From assembly GCA_964016885.1 (NCBI GenBank), contig OZ024741.1, positions 26,333,935 to 26,397,934 of the forward strand: DNA of 64,000 nucleotides, given 5' to 3'. This stretch comes from Eledone cirrhosa. Lineage: Eukaryota; Mollusca; Cephalopoda; Octopoda; Eledonidae. Position 1 is the stretch's first letter, and each line of letters begins with the position of its first letter. The translations under genes and the position numbers were made by a program. Positions 15,585-25,787 of this stretch are shown piece after piece. The notes under the pieces are model-generated. The model saw only the letters and a program-made list of their open reading frames with translations. It was not told the origin of the DNA and made no database searches.

Positions 15585-15772
15585 TGGATTGGCAGTATCG
15601 GTAGAGGGTCGGACGCCATGCTTTCCAGCATAGTTACGTCCCTTTTACGATCTGAGTTCAAATCCCGCCGAGGTTGACTTTGCCTTTCATCCTTACGGGG
15701 TCGATAAAATAAAGTACCAGTAATGCACTGGGTAATTGCTGGCCTTGTGCCAAAAGTAGAAACAATTAAATG
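15585..15772 (+). mobile_element. tRNA-derived SINE, octopod type
   Basis: The head contains an A-box-like segment (TTGGCAGTATCGG) and a B-box-like segment (GAGTTCAAATCCC), spaced as in a tRNA gene, so it probably carries an internal pol III promoter. The body follows (CTTTGCCTTTCATCCTTACG, GATAAAATAAAGTACCAGTA), then the tail GGCCTTGTGCCAAAAGTAG. ATTAAATG flanks it at 15577-15584 and 15765-15772, consistent with retrotransposition by LINE machinery. This is among the best preserved copies here and serves as the reference for the others. From memory it belongs with the tRNA-derived octopus SINEs; the exact family name is not assigned. Confidence 0.9.
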
Positions 15773-16383
15773 TCCAGTATATATGTAAAACTGAGATACA
15801 GGAATAAATGTACTCTTGGGTCCCAAATAATAGGGGTGTTGGAATAAGTGGAAGGGTTTGGAATAAACAGGCAGCAGCGCGGAAAATCGTTAATTTTTCT
15901 AGGTTGTCTCCGTTAATTAAAAAAAAAAACAGAATTAGTCCTATTTATTTTATAACATATGGGATTTCTAGTAATGTACTTCTTTTGTCATGTATGTTTT
16001 TTTAATCTATAAAGAAAATTAATTGTCATAGGAATATTACCATTTAAAATAATTTTTCCCGGGGATAAAGTAGCAAAATTTAATAAGTGTGGATGGACGG
16101 ACGAATGATTATTTGAGACTTGAGAGTATGAGTAGGGACAATATTGTACCAGGTTGACCTTTTAAGTTGAACTGAATAGATAGAAACTGTTTGGGAGTCT
16201 GATGGATGGTCTGTACATGTAATTCAAAGAACCAGCCTTGTTACATGCTGAATCTCCCTGAGAATTATGTTAAATGGTGGTGCTCCAGGATGGCCTGAAC
16301 CAGTCATCTGGAATAGGTAAAGAGTAAATGTATATATGTGTGTGTGTGTGAAATGCTCAGATTACAAGTATGTTGTTCTTCCA
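15773..16383. other. Intergenic DNA, no gene recognised
   Basis: A 65-codon forward ORF (15808-16005) shows no recognisable domain. The segment 16245-16330 (with CTGAGAATTATGTTAA) resembles a stretch near 33645-33670 and is probably the tail of an old dispersed repeat. A short (TG)n tract at 16337-16349 precedes the 55-bp array. Confidence 0.5.
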
Positions 16384-19300
16384 TTGTTCAATCCCCAGGA
16401 ACACACTCCTCACACCCAACACAGATCCAGTATATTTATTGTTCAATCCCCAGGAACACACTCCTCACACCCAACACAGATCCAGTATATCTATTGTTCA
16501 ATCCCCAGGAACACACTCCTCACACCCAACACAGATCCAGTATATCTATTGTTCAATCCCCAGGAACACACTCCTCACACCCAACACAGATCCAATATAT
16601 CTATTGTTCAATCCCCAGGAACACACTCCTCACACCCAACACAGATCCAGTATATTTATTGTTCAATCCCCAGGAACACACTCCTCACACCCAACACAGA
16701 TCCAGTATATCTATTGTTCAATCCCCAGGAACACACTCCTCACACCCAACACAGATCCAGTATATCTATTGTTCAAACCCCAGGAACACACTCCTCACAC
16801 CCAACACAGATCCAGTATATCTATTGTTCAATCCCCAGGAACACACTCCTCACACCCAACACAGATCCAGTATATCTATTGTTCAATCCCCAGGAACACA
16901 CTCCTCACACCCAACACAGATCCAGTATATCAATTGTTCAATCCCCAGGAACACACTCCTCACACCCAACACAGATCCAGTATATTTATTGTTCAATCCC
17001 CAGGAACACACTCCTCACACCCAACACAGATCCAGTATATCTATTGTTCAATCCCCAGGAACACACTCCTCACACCCAACACAGATCCAGTATATCTATT
17101 GTTCAATCCCCAGGAACACACTCCTCACACCCAACACAGATCCAGTATATCTATTGTTCAATCCCCAGGAACACACTCCTCACACCCAACACAGATCCAG
17201 TATATCTATTGTTCAATCCCCAGGAACACTTTCCTCACACCCAACACAGATCCAGTATATCTATTGTTCAATCCCCAGGAACACTTTCCTCACACCCAAC
17301 ACAGATCCAGTATATCTATTGTTCAATCCCCAGGAACACACTCCTCACACCCAACACAGATCCAGTATATCTATTGTTCAATCCCCAGGAACACACTCCT
17401 CACACCCAACACAGATCCAGTATATTTATTGTTCAATCCCCAGGAACACACTCCTCACACCCAACACAGATCCAGTATATCTATTGTTCAATCCCCAGGA
17501 ACACACTCCTCACACCCAACACAGATCCAGTATATCTATTGTTCAATCCCCAGGAACACACTCCTCACACCCAACACAGATCCAGTATATTTATTGTTCA
17601 ATCCCCAGGAACACACTCCTCACACCCAACACAGATCCAGTATATCTATTGTTCAATCCCCAGGAACACACTCCTCACACCCAACACAGATCCAGTATAT
17701 TTATTGTTCAATCCCCAGGAACACACTCCTCACACCCAACACAGATCCAGTATATTTATTGTTCAATCCCCAGGAACACACTCCTCACACCCAACACACA
17801 TCCAGTATATCTATTGTTCAATCCCCAGGAACACACTCCTCACACCCAACACAGATCCAGTATATCTATTGTTCAATCCCCAGGAACACACTCCTCACAC
17901 CCAACACAGATCCAGTATATTTATTGTTCAATCCCCAGGAACACACTCCTCACACCCAACACAGATCCAGTATATCTATTGTTCAATCCCCAGGAACACA
18001 TTCCTCACACCCAACACAGATCCAGTATATCTATTGTTCAATCCCCAGGAACACACTCCTCACACCCAACACAGATCCAGTATATTTATTGTTCAATCCC
18101 CAGGAACACACTCCTCACACCCAACACAGATCCAGTATATCTATTGTTCAATCCCCAGGAACACACTCCTCACACCCAACACAGATCCAGTATATTTATT
18201 GTTCAATCCCCAGGAACACACTCCTCACACCGAACACAGATCCAGTATATTTATTGTTCAATCCCCAGGAACACACTCCTCACACCCAACACAGATCCAG
18301 TATATCTATTGTTCAATCCCCAGGAACACACTCCTCACACCCAACACACATCCAGTATATCTATTGTTCAATCCCCAGGAACACACTCCTCACACCCAAC
18401 ACAGATCCAGTATATTTATTGTTCAATCCCCAGGAACACACTCCTCACACCGAACACAGATCCAGTATATTTATTGTTCAATCCCCAGGAACACACTCCT
18501 CACACCCAACACAGATCCAGTATATCTATTGTTCAATCCCCAGGAACACACTCCTCACACCCAACACACATCCAGTATATCTATTGTTCAATCCCCAGGA
18601 ACACACTCCTCACACCCAACACAGATCCAGTATATTTATTGTTCAATCCCCAGGAACACACTCCTCACACCCAACACAGATCCAGTATATCTATTGTTCA
18701 ATCCCCAGGAACACACTCCTCACACCCAACACAGATCCAGTATATTTATTGTTCAATCCCCAGGAACACACTCCTCACACCGAACACAGATCCAGTATAT
18801 TTATTGTTCAATCCCCAGGAACACACTCCTCACACCCAACACACATCCAGTATATCTATTGTTCAATCCCCAGGAACACACTCCTCACACCCAACACAGA
18901 TCCAGTATATTTATTGTTCAATCCCCAGGAACACACTCCTCACACCCAACACACATCCAGTATATCTATTGTTCAATCCCCAGGAACACACTCCTCACAC
19001 CCAACACACATCCAGTATACATATTGTTCAATCCCCAGGAACACACTCCTCACACCCAACACAGATCCAGTATATTTATTGTTCAATCCCCAGGAACACA
19101 CTCCTCACACCCAACACAGATCCAGTATATCTATTGTTCAATCCCCAGGAACACACTCCTCACACCCAACACAGATCCAGTATATCTATTGTTCAATCCC
19201 CAGGAACACACTCCTCACACCCAACACAGATCCAGTATATTTATTGTTCAATCCCCAGGAACACACTCCTCACACCCAACACAGATCCAGTATATTTATT

Positions 19301-19631
19301 GTTCAATCCCCAGGAACACACTCCTCACACCCAACACAGATCCAGTATATCTATTGTTCAATCCCCAGGAACACACTCCTCACACCCAACACAGATCCAG
19401 TATATCTATTGTTCAATCCCCAGGAACACACTCCTCACACCCAACACAGATCCAGTATATCTATTGTTCAATCCCCAGGAACACACTCCTCACACCCAAC
19501 ACAGATCCAGTATATCTATTGTTCAATCCCCAGGAACACACTCCTCACACCCAACACAGATCCAGTATATCAATTGTTCAATCCCCAGGAACACACTCCT
19601 CACACCCAACACAGATCCAGTATATCTATTG
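16384..19631. repeat. 55-bp minisatellite/satellite array, about 59 copies
   Basis: A highly uniform tandem array with a 55-bp unit containing TTGTTCAATCCCCAGGAACA and CTCACACCCAACACAG. Variation is limited to a few positions: CTATT/TTATT, ACAGATCC/ACACATCC, CACACCCAAC/CACACCGAAC, CACTCC/TTTCC. The unit lacks stop codons in every forward phase and 55 = 3 x 18 + 1, so each of the three forward frames reads through the whole array, producing overlapping ORFs of 1,090 to 1,108 codons. All three being open argues that this follows from unit composition. TGTTC and GAACA can pair as a short hairpin in each unit. The array ends at the unique sequence GATTTCCCATAATATT. Confidence 0.97.
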
Positions 19632-19842
19632 ATTTCCCATAATATTATCACAACTGTGAACTGAAATTGCAGGCTATCGATGGCTTTGTTGTTATGTCTT
19701 GGTAAGATATTCTTTTTTCTAAACCAAAAATATATTTATTTCATTGTCTATCTAAACTATAATAAAGAAAGGAGTGCGGCACTGCATCCAGAATATATTT
19801 TTTTATCCCGTTTGTAAAATAAGTTGGATTACTTTGAATAAA
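19632..19842. other. Unique AT-rich spacer
   Basis: Non-repetitive sequence between the 55-bp array and a SINE pair. It holds ACTTTGAATAAATAA near 19831-19845, which recurs between and after the two SINE copies. No gene is seen. Confidence 0.5.
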
Positions 19843-20010
19843 TAATTGTTTCTACTTTAGGCACAAGGCCAGAAATTAGCCAGTGCATTACTGGTACTTT
19901 ATTTTATCGACCCCGTAAGGATGAAAGGCAAAGTTAACCTCAGCGGGATTTGAACTCAGACTATATAGGGAGGTAACTCTATGCTTCAAAGCATGGCGCC
20001 CAACCCTCTA
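19843..20010 (-). mobile_element. tRNA-derived SINE, reverse orientation
   Basis: Reverse complement of the octopod SINE: the tail (TTTCTACTTTAGGCACAAGG) comes first, then the body (GTACTTTATTTTATCGACCC, GATGAAAGGCAAAG), then the B box (GGGATTTGAACTCAG), and a head ending at CAACCCTCTA. The extreme tRNA-like 5' end is missing. It is followed directly by ACTTTGAATAAATAA and a second SINE piece. Confidence 0.88.
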
Positions 20011-20022
20011 CTTTGAATAAAT

Positions 20023-20113
20023 AATTGTTTCTACTTTAGGCACAAGGCCAGCAATTACCCAGTTGGTACTTTATTTTATTGACCCCGTAAGGATGAAAGG
20101 CAAAGTCAACCTA
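20023..20113 (-). mobile_element. Truncated second SINE in tandem with the preceding one
   Basis: Only the tail and body are present, as far as GATGAAAGGCAAAGTCAACC; the B box and head are absent. It is bounded on the left by ACTTTGAATAAATAA and on the right by the near-copy ACTTTGAAAAAATAA. This fits either sequential insertion at the same site or tandem duplication of a SINE with its target. Confidence 0.85.
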
Positions 20114-20892
20114 CTTTGAAAAAATAATGAATGAATATTACATAATTTATCTGCTAAATTTCGTTATTCTTGATTAAATATAAATAATTTTGTTGCTTAT
20201 GTTTTTAGATTCACTTCTTTAAAATTTTCAAATGTGAACACTTCCGGTTAGTGATCCCTTAAATAAACATTCATATATTTCCATCATTAATTTTCTCCTA
20301 ATGCAGTTTATATATATCGTCTTTTTTTAATGTATCATGGATTACGTTACTGATTACATAAGACAGTGTAATGCAGTCTTCGTTCAATTTCTGTGTATAT
20401 TGTCAATTACGATTTTATTTGATCATATCTACATGTATATATACTTGCGTATAATATCAATATACACACTGCACCTTCAGGTGGTTTTTCTGCTAGTACA
20501 GTTAATAAAGTAACTAGACAATAACAATCAAAATTAATGAAATTACCTTTCATCCTTTTGTGGTCTATAAAAACTGCAGGTGAGAGGAGGTACAGTATTA
20601 TTAACTATACTCTTATATCACCATAGAGTCCCTTTTGTCTTTTAAAATATATGTATACCCTTATTGTTATTATTACTATTATAAGGGCTATGGCTTGGCA
20701 AAATCTTTAGACAAAATACCTTGGGGTATTTGTTCCACTTCTTTATATTCTAGCTTTGATAGAATATTGTGTTGTTCTCTTGCAGAATCGAAGATGTCCA
20801 GTTTCTTGGTCAGCCTATGAACTTTTCAGCCAACACTTTTATATGTGGTTGATGTAATTTTGGTTGTTTCACTATACATCTCTTTGTGTTAA
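20114..20892. other. Unique AT-rich intergenic DNA
   Basis: No gene or organised repeat is recognised. A scrap near 20541-20572 (ACCTTTCATCCTTTTGTGGT, then CTATAAAA) resembles the SINE body. A 61-codon forward ORF at 20635-20820 shows no domain. Confidence 0.5.
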
Positions 20893-21066
20893 AACCCACA
20901 CACCAACACACATAGACACACACACCAACACACATAGACACACACACCAACACCCAGACAGACACACACCAACACACACACACACCAACACACAAACACA
21001 GATACACACACACCAACACACACACGCACCAACACACAAACACATACACACACACCAACACACAAA
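20893..21066. repeat. (CACACACCAACA)n simple-sequence tract
   Basis: A CA-rich tract built on ACACACCAACACAC with interspersed CATAGACA and CCAGACAGA variants. Low-complexity ORFs on both strands (Thr/His-rich and Cys/Val-rich) follow from the repeat and are not genes. Confidence 0.93.
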
Positions 21067-21137
21067 CTATGTTTTTGTCCTGTGCCGTCATAATGTTTTC
21101 CTTGATGTTAACCCTTATGGCGAATAAAGAAATAATT
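21067..21137 (+). mobile_element. Dispersed 3'-end repeat with AATAAA signal, copy 1
   Basis: Contains GTCCTGTGCCGTCATAATG, then TTAACCCTTATGG and AATAAAGAAATAATTATT. The same order appears at 21401-21497 and 29882-29985, each ending in an (ATT)n-like tail. This looks like the 3' end of a retroelement family that carries its own polyadenylation signal. The parent element was not identified. Confidence 0.6.
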
Positions 21138-21400
21138 ATTTCCAAGGTAACTATTATTATTGAATGGCCCGAGTTAATGGACCTGCTCTAATGTGTGTAC
21201 ATGTAGATTGGAGGGAGGACACCTGGCTTGGTGGTCAGGGTGACTGGCTTTTGTGGCTTTTCTTCACAAGAAACTCTCACATGTCTCCCCCACCCACCCA
21301 CCACCACTACTGGGGAGTTTTCTTTTGTTTCTATTTGTTGTTACATTCTTTCTTTTTGTTTTATATTAAGTTCTTTTTTTTTTGTTTATATTAATTTTTA
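21138..21400. other. Spacer, T-rich, no gene recognised
   Basis: Two overlapping forward ORFs of 76 and 91 codons exist here, but neither shows a domain. The sequence leads into copy 2 of the dispersed 3'-end repeat, so part of it may be that element's body; 29700-29880 upstream of copy 3 is similarly T-rich. Confidence 0.4.
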
Positions 21401-21497
21401 CACACAGAAACCCACACTGTACCGTCCTGTGCTATCCTTAATGTATTTTTTATGTAAACCCTTTGTAGTCAATAAAGAAAACATTATTATCATTACT
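21401..21497 (+). mobile_element. Dispersed 3'-end repeat with AATAAA signal, copy 2
   Basis: Shares ACCGTCCTGTGC, TGTAAACCCTTTGTAGTC and AATAAAGAAAACATTATTAT with the copies at 21067 and 29882. The tail is ATTATTATCATTAC. Confidence 0.6.
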
Positions 21498-21527
21498 CGA
21501 TGAAACCAATGTTGTCTACTTCTTTCT

Positions 21528-21740
21528 GCCACTCTCTCTCTCTCTCTCACTAAACAAATGATGTTCATTTTCTCTCTCTCTCTATGTACATCTTTCTCAC
21601 TTGGTGCTCCCCCTCTCTCTCTATATAGACGAGGGCGACATCATAACTTTCTGTCTATCTACCTCTTCCTATCACCTCAAAAACACATGGCATTCTCTTC
21701 TCTCTCTCTCTCTCTCTCTATGTACATATCTCTTGCTTGG
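21528..21740. repeat. CT-rich low-complexity region with an imperfect tandem duplication
   Basis: (CT)n runs alternate with TATGTACAT, CTTGGTGCTCCCC and TATATA segments. The block near 21570-21630 is loosely repeated at 21695-21765. Confidence 0.8.
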
Positions 21741-21950
21741 CACTCCCCCTTGCTATATAAAGTGAGCATGATGGACAAACAGACAGAGAGACAGACAGAC
21801 AATGATATTATTATCATATAGATTGTTATAAGGATTATTGTTCAGTTCCAATTTCCATATTTTCTGTTTTCTCCATTTCACAGACATTTCCATTACTATT
21901 GATTTATTGAGGAGGAGGGATTTTATATTGGAGGGGTTTTACAGATATTC

Positions 21951-22215
21951 CCCCTCCTCCTCCTCATCATCATCATCATCATTGTTGTTGTTGTCATCAC
22001 CATCAACATCATTACCATCATCATCACCACCATCACCATCATTACCATCATCATCATCACCACCATCACCATCATTACCATCATCACCACCACCATCAAC
22101 ATCATTACCATCATTATCACCATCATTACCATCATCATCACCATCTTCATAATCATTACCATCATCATCACCATCTTCATAATCATCGTCATTACTATCG
22201 TTATCGTCATCATGA
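21951..22215. repeat. (CAT/CACCAT)n trinucleotide-derived tract
   Basis: Imperfect trinucleotide array of CATCATCAC, CATTACCAT and CATCTTCATAAT variants. ORFs of Ser/Pro (forward) and Met/Val or Asp-rich (reverse) composition are low-complexity artefacts. Confidence 0.93.
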
Positions 22216-22247
22216 CCTTCACACATTAAATGAGGATGCTGACTGTC

Positions 22248-22250
22248 ATA

Positions 22251-22288
<38 letters not shown>

Positions 22289-22300
22289 TCATCATCATCA
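22248..22300. repeat. (TA)n followed by (CAT)n microsatellite
   Basis: About 35 bp of alternating TA followed by CATCATCATCATCAT. This is typical of the junctions left by the TGATGA-tailed LINE family of this window, though no LINE sequence adjoins it. Confidence 0.9.
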
Positions 22301-22545
22301 TGGGTCCAGGTTTTTATCATTTATTTTGTTTGACCTGTTTAGCTTGATTTGTTTTTTGGCTTAGGTGGTTATTGCCTTCTTCACCACTGTTTCAGTTTCT
22401 ATGGCGTTCTAACATATTGTTTAGCTCTGGTTTTTTAACTATTGCCAGTATTTCTACGATTTTGTGTTTCGTTTCGCTTTTTCTACCAGCCGAAATACGA
22501 TTCTCGCTGAATTATATTTATATTTATATATATATATATATGAGA
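22301..22545. other. Unique spacer before LINE copy 1
   Basis: No gene recognised. It ends in a short (TA)n run (22526-22541), which is where the 5'-truncated LINE begins. Confidence 0.5.
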
Positions 22546-24310
22546 CTGATGAATGTGGAGAACGAATGGGAGAGAGAAATTACCCTTAGTAGATCCGACA
22601 GAGGGACCAGCTATTGAGATTGACGAATATAGGGTCCAAGAGGCGATTAAGGAAATGAAAAATGGTAAGGCTGCTGGACCATCGGGAATAGTTGCTGAGA
22701 TGCTGAAGGCATCAGGGGACGTAGGCACTAAACTGGTTGCACGCATCATCAATCAGGCTATATATGGTGGTGTCATACCCAAAGACTGGTGCAGCAGTAT
22801 TCTCATAAATTGCTACAAAGGTAAAGGGGATGCTCTGGAGAGGAGCAATTATAGGGGTATAAAACTGATAGATCAGGTTATGAAAGTGGCAGAAAGGATA
22901 TTAGCACAACTAATTAGAGAAAGGGTCAAACTAGATGAGATGCAGTTTGGTTTTGTGCCTGGGAAGAGTACAACAGATGCCCTCTTCTTGGTGAGACAAT
23001 TGCAAGAGAGGTTCTTAGAGAAAAATAAGCCACTATACTTAGCCTTTGTTGACCTAGAGAAGGCCTTTGATAGGGTACCCCGATCTGTCATCTGGTGGTC
23101 CCTAAGGAAGCTAGGTGTTGAGGAATGGCTTGTGAGGACAGTGCAAACTTTGTACAGAGGTACTCGCAGTAAAGTCAGGGTAGGAATGGAGTTTAGTGAG
23201 GAATTCCAGATACAAGTAGGAGTACATCAGGGTTTGGTCCTCAGTTCGCTCTTGTTCATTATAGTCCTCCCTAGCCATAACAGAGGAGTTTAAGACTGGC
23301 TGTCCATGGGAACTTCTCTATGCTGACGATCTGGTTTTTATAGCAGAATCAGTAGAGGAGCTAGAGAATAAATTCGGGCTATGGAAACAGCAGTTGGAAG
23401 CAAGAGGACTGAGGGTGAACCTAGCTAAGACAAAAGTGTTGATGAGTAGAAAAGAGGACAAAACCCTGATTCCGTCAGGGAAATGGCCATGTCCGATATG
23501 CAGAAAAGGAACTGGCATAAATTCTATAAAATGCACACAATGCAGATCCTGGGTACACAAGAGATGTAGCGGGATAGCAGGCAAACTAACAGGTAGGGAG
23601 AAATATGTATGCAGTAGATGTACAGGGAAATTAGACAGTAGAAGTCGCATTGATAGACACATTTTTCAAATGCAGGAGGGCGCTATAGAAGTGGTGGATA
23701 GCTTCCGGTACCTAGGAGATCAGATTAGCATGGGAGGAGGGTGTTCCGAGGCCATAGTATCTAGAATAAGGACGGGTAGGAAGAAGTTTAGGGAGCTGCT
23801 TCCTCTGTTGACGAAGAAGGGTTTCTCCCTGCATACGAAAGGCCGGTTGTATGATGCCTGTGTGAGGAGCGCGATGCTGCATGGTAGTGAGACATGGGCA
23901 GCAACTGCAGAGGATATGCAACGGCTGGAGAGAAATGAGGCAAGCATGCTCCGTTGGATGTGCAGTGTAAATGTGCGTGAACGACCCAGCATAAATGTGT
24001 TGAGAGAGAAACTGTGTCTGAGAGGGATAGAATGTAGTGTACGGGAGAGGAGACTGAGGTGGTATGGACATGTGATGCGCATGGAGGATGACCGATGGGT
24101 GAAGAAGTGCCAGGAAATGCCAGTTGAAGGAAGACGTGGTAGAGGTAGACCACGAAAAACATGGGCGGAGGTGGTGAGAACAGACCTCAGATCATTGAAG
24201 CTCACGGTGGAGATGACGAGGGACCGTGACGAGTGGAGAGATGCTGTGCTGAATAAGACCCGTCCCACCCTTGCAAGCAGGGAAAAGCGGACGTAAAATG
24301 ATGATGATGA

Positions 24311-24316
<6 letters not shown>
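22546..24316 (+). mobile_element. RTE-like non-LTR retrotransposon, 5'-truncated, two frameshifts (copy 1)
   Basis: Encodes the palm and thumb of a reverse transcriptase but no endonuclease. In the first long frame (22553-23293) are the entry motif NGKAAGPSGIVAEML, SNYRGIKL, catalytic motif A FVDLEKAFDRVPR (Asp codon near 23051) and GVHQGLVLSSLLF. The catalytic YADD (23319-23330) lies in another frame, so a frameshift sits near 23265. Another near 22580 separates the opening RLMNVENEWERE from the rest. The second frame (23394-24296) holds a C4HC3 PHD-like zinc finger (codons 33-76; Cys33, 36, 47, 50, His55, Cys58, 73, 76), then the thumb and C-terminal region with SETW and RRLRWYGHVMRM. The 3' end is AAATGATGATGATGA. 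It is a dead copy of an RTE/jockey-like element; the exact clade is not assigned. Confidence 0.9.

Positions 24317-24379
<63 letters not shown>
24313..24379. repeat. (TA)n microsatellite
   Basis: Over 60 bp of alternating TA between the LINE tail and the foldback element. Confidence 0.97.
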
Positions 24380-24381
<2 letters not shown>

Positions 24382-24382
<1 letters not shown>

Positions 24383-25124
24383 TTTATATAGATGAGATTC
24401 TACAGGACTAGAACTGTTTTATTCTTTAGAAATCATCAGGAATCTGGCTTTCCAAAAATAAATGTTGTGGTATTTATATCTTTTCAGGTGGTAGGAAAGA
24501 AAAGGGAATTCATTAATGGCCTTTGTCACTCTAAGTAGAACTTTAAAGAATTAGCTTTTAAAGAATTTCCCTTTTCTTTAAATCCATCAACCATGACCGA
24601 CCCCCAACGATCTTATAGACACCTGAAATATAGGCATTGTTAGCTGAAGAAAAACTTAAAAATAAGGAGTGGTACCCCATTCTGAACTTGTTTATAGAAT
24701 TCTTTCTGCCTTTGTCACTCTAAATATAAATTATAGCCTTAAAGAATTAGCTTTTAATGAATTCCCTTTTCTTTAAATCCATCAACCATGACCGACCCCC
24801 AACGATCTTATAGACACCTGAAATATAGGCATTGTTAGCTGAAGAAAAACTTAAAAATAAGGAGTGGTACCCCATTCTGAACTTGTTTATAGAATTCTTT
24901 CTGCCTTTGTCACTCTAAATATAAATTATAGCCTTAAAGAATTAGCTTTTAATGAATTCCCTTTTCTTTCAACCAATGACCTCTACTCATCCCACTCCCC
25001 ACCCCTCTCCTACCACCTGAAAAGATATAAATACCACAACATTTATTTTTGGAAAGCCAGATTCCTGATGATTTCTAAAGAATGAAACAGTTCTAGTCCT
25101 GTAGAATCTCATCTATATTAAAAC
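24382..25124. mobile_element. Foldback-type element with about 130-bp inverted arms and an internal 195-bp tandem repeat
   Basis: The left arm (24382-24516) and right arm (24949-25124) are near-perfect inverted copies. Landmarks are GATGAGATTCTACAGGACTA on the left and its complement at 25095-25114, and GATATAAATACCACAACATT on the right matching 24461-24480 inverted. The right arm carries about 40 extra bases (24970-25010). Between the arms is a roughly 195-bp unit repeated about twice (CATCAACCATGACCGACCCC near 24585 and 24780), with a third partial start near 24936. No transposase is present. It is best read as a non-autonomous foldback DNA element inserted beside a (TA)n tract. Confidence 0.8.
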
Positions 25125-25197
25125 TTTTATACTCTGCTATGTATTGAGTACCTTACTTATTGTGGTTACCTCCGATTCAACCCGGATTAACGTACCT

Positions 25198-25236
25198 ATA
25201 TATATATATATATATATATACATATATTTATATATA
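25198..25236. repeat. (TA)n microsatellite
   Basis: Alternating TA interrupted by CATATATTTA, in unique DNA downstream of the foldback element. Confidence 0.93.
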
Positions 25237-25296
25237 ATTGGTGTTGGATGCTTAAAGCGTCCGTATGCGGTAGGCCGTTTAAGCACTCGATGCCCT

Positions 25297-25782
25297 CACA
25301 TATGTGTGTTTGAATTTACAGCACAAGAATCAGTGTTGTGATGAATGGAATTTATTGGACATATTACAATCGTTTCTCTGGCGACCAGCTCGAGGAACGA
25401 TCGATGTGATGATCGAACCTGACTCTGAAAATCACAAGGTCCTCAGATACGTCTTGATTCTACGAAGCAGATTTTCCTATAGGAAAATGCTTCCCATGAA
25501 ACTCAGAATGACAACAGAGAGTAATCTCTCTAATATAATAAAAATATGTAGGTGTCACATCACAAAGCACCCAGTACACACTGTAAATAAGGTTGGTGTT
25601 AGGAATGGCATCCAGCTGTAGAAACCAAGGCATGGTCACCTGACCTGGCCTTTCTCACAAGACAACTCGTCTAACCCATGCTAATGTGAAAAGAAATGGA
25701 CATTAAACAGTGAGGATGATTACACTCTACTTTGGTATTGAGTACTTTTTCCTTGTGCTGTAAATTCAAACACACATATGTG
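25297..25782. repeat. 31-bp perfect inverted repeats flanking a LINE 3'-UTR fragment
   Basis: Positions 25297-25327 and 25752-25782 are exact reverse complements over 31 bp (core GTTTGAATTTACAGCACAAG on the left). The right copy lies within a 28-bp perfect palindrome (25764-25791) centred on CACATATGTG. The interior (25328-25751) holds unique sequence and a LINE 3'-UTR fragment. It could be a small DNA transposon with terminal inverted repeats or the trace of an inversion. No clear target duplication was found. Confidence 0.7.
25553..25725 (+). mobile_element. RTE-like LINE 3'-UTR fragment
   Basis: Carries GCACCCAGTACACACTGTAA, GTTGGTGTTAGGAATGGCAT, CATCCAGCTGTAGAAACCAA, CGTCTAACCCATGCTAATG and a decayed GTGAGGATG tail. 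These occur in the same order at 26333-26530 (joined to coding sequence) and at 58695-58935. It is therefore the detached 3' end of that LINE subfamily. Confidence 0.8.
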
Positions 25783-25787
25783 TGTTT

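Noticed and set aside
15808..16005. 65-codon ORF after the first SINE
   Set aside because: No domain, and the composition is like random AT-rich DNA. Possibly part of an old repeat.
16336..19664. Three overlapping forward ORFs of about 1,100 codons
   Set aside because: All three frames of a 55-bp repeat are open because the unit lacks stops. No domain, start context or flanking exon supports a protein.
23712..24268. Minus-strand ORFs opposite the LINE (also 35153-35709)
   Set aside because: Shadow frames of the conserved LINE coding strand, with no recognisable domain.
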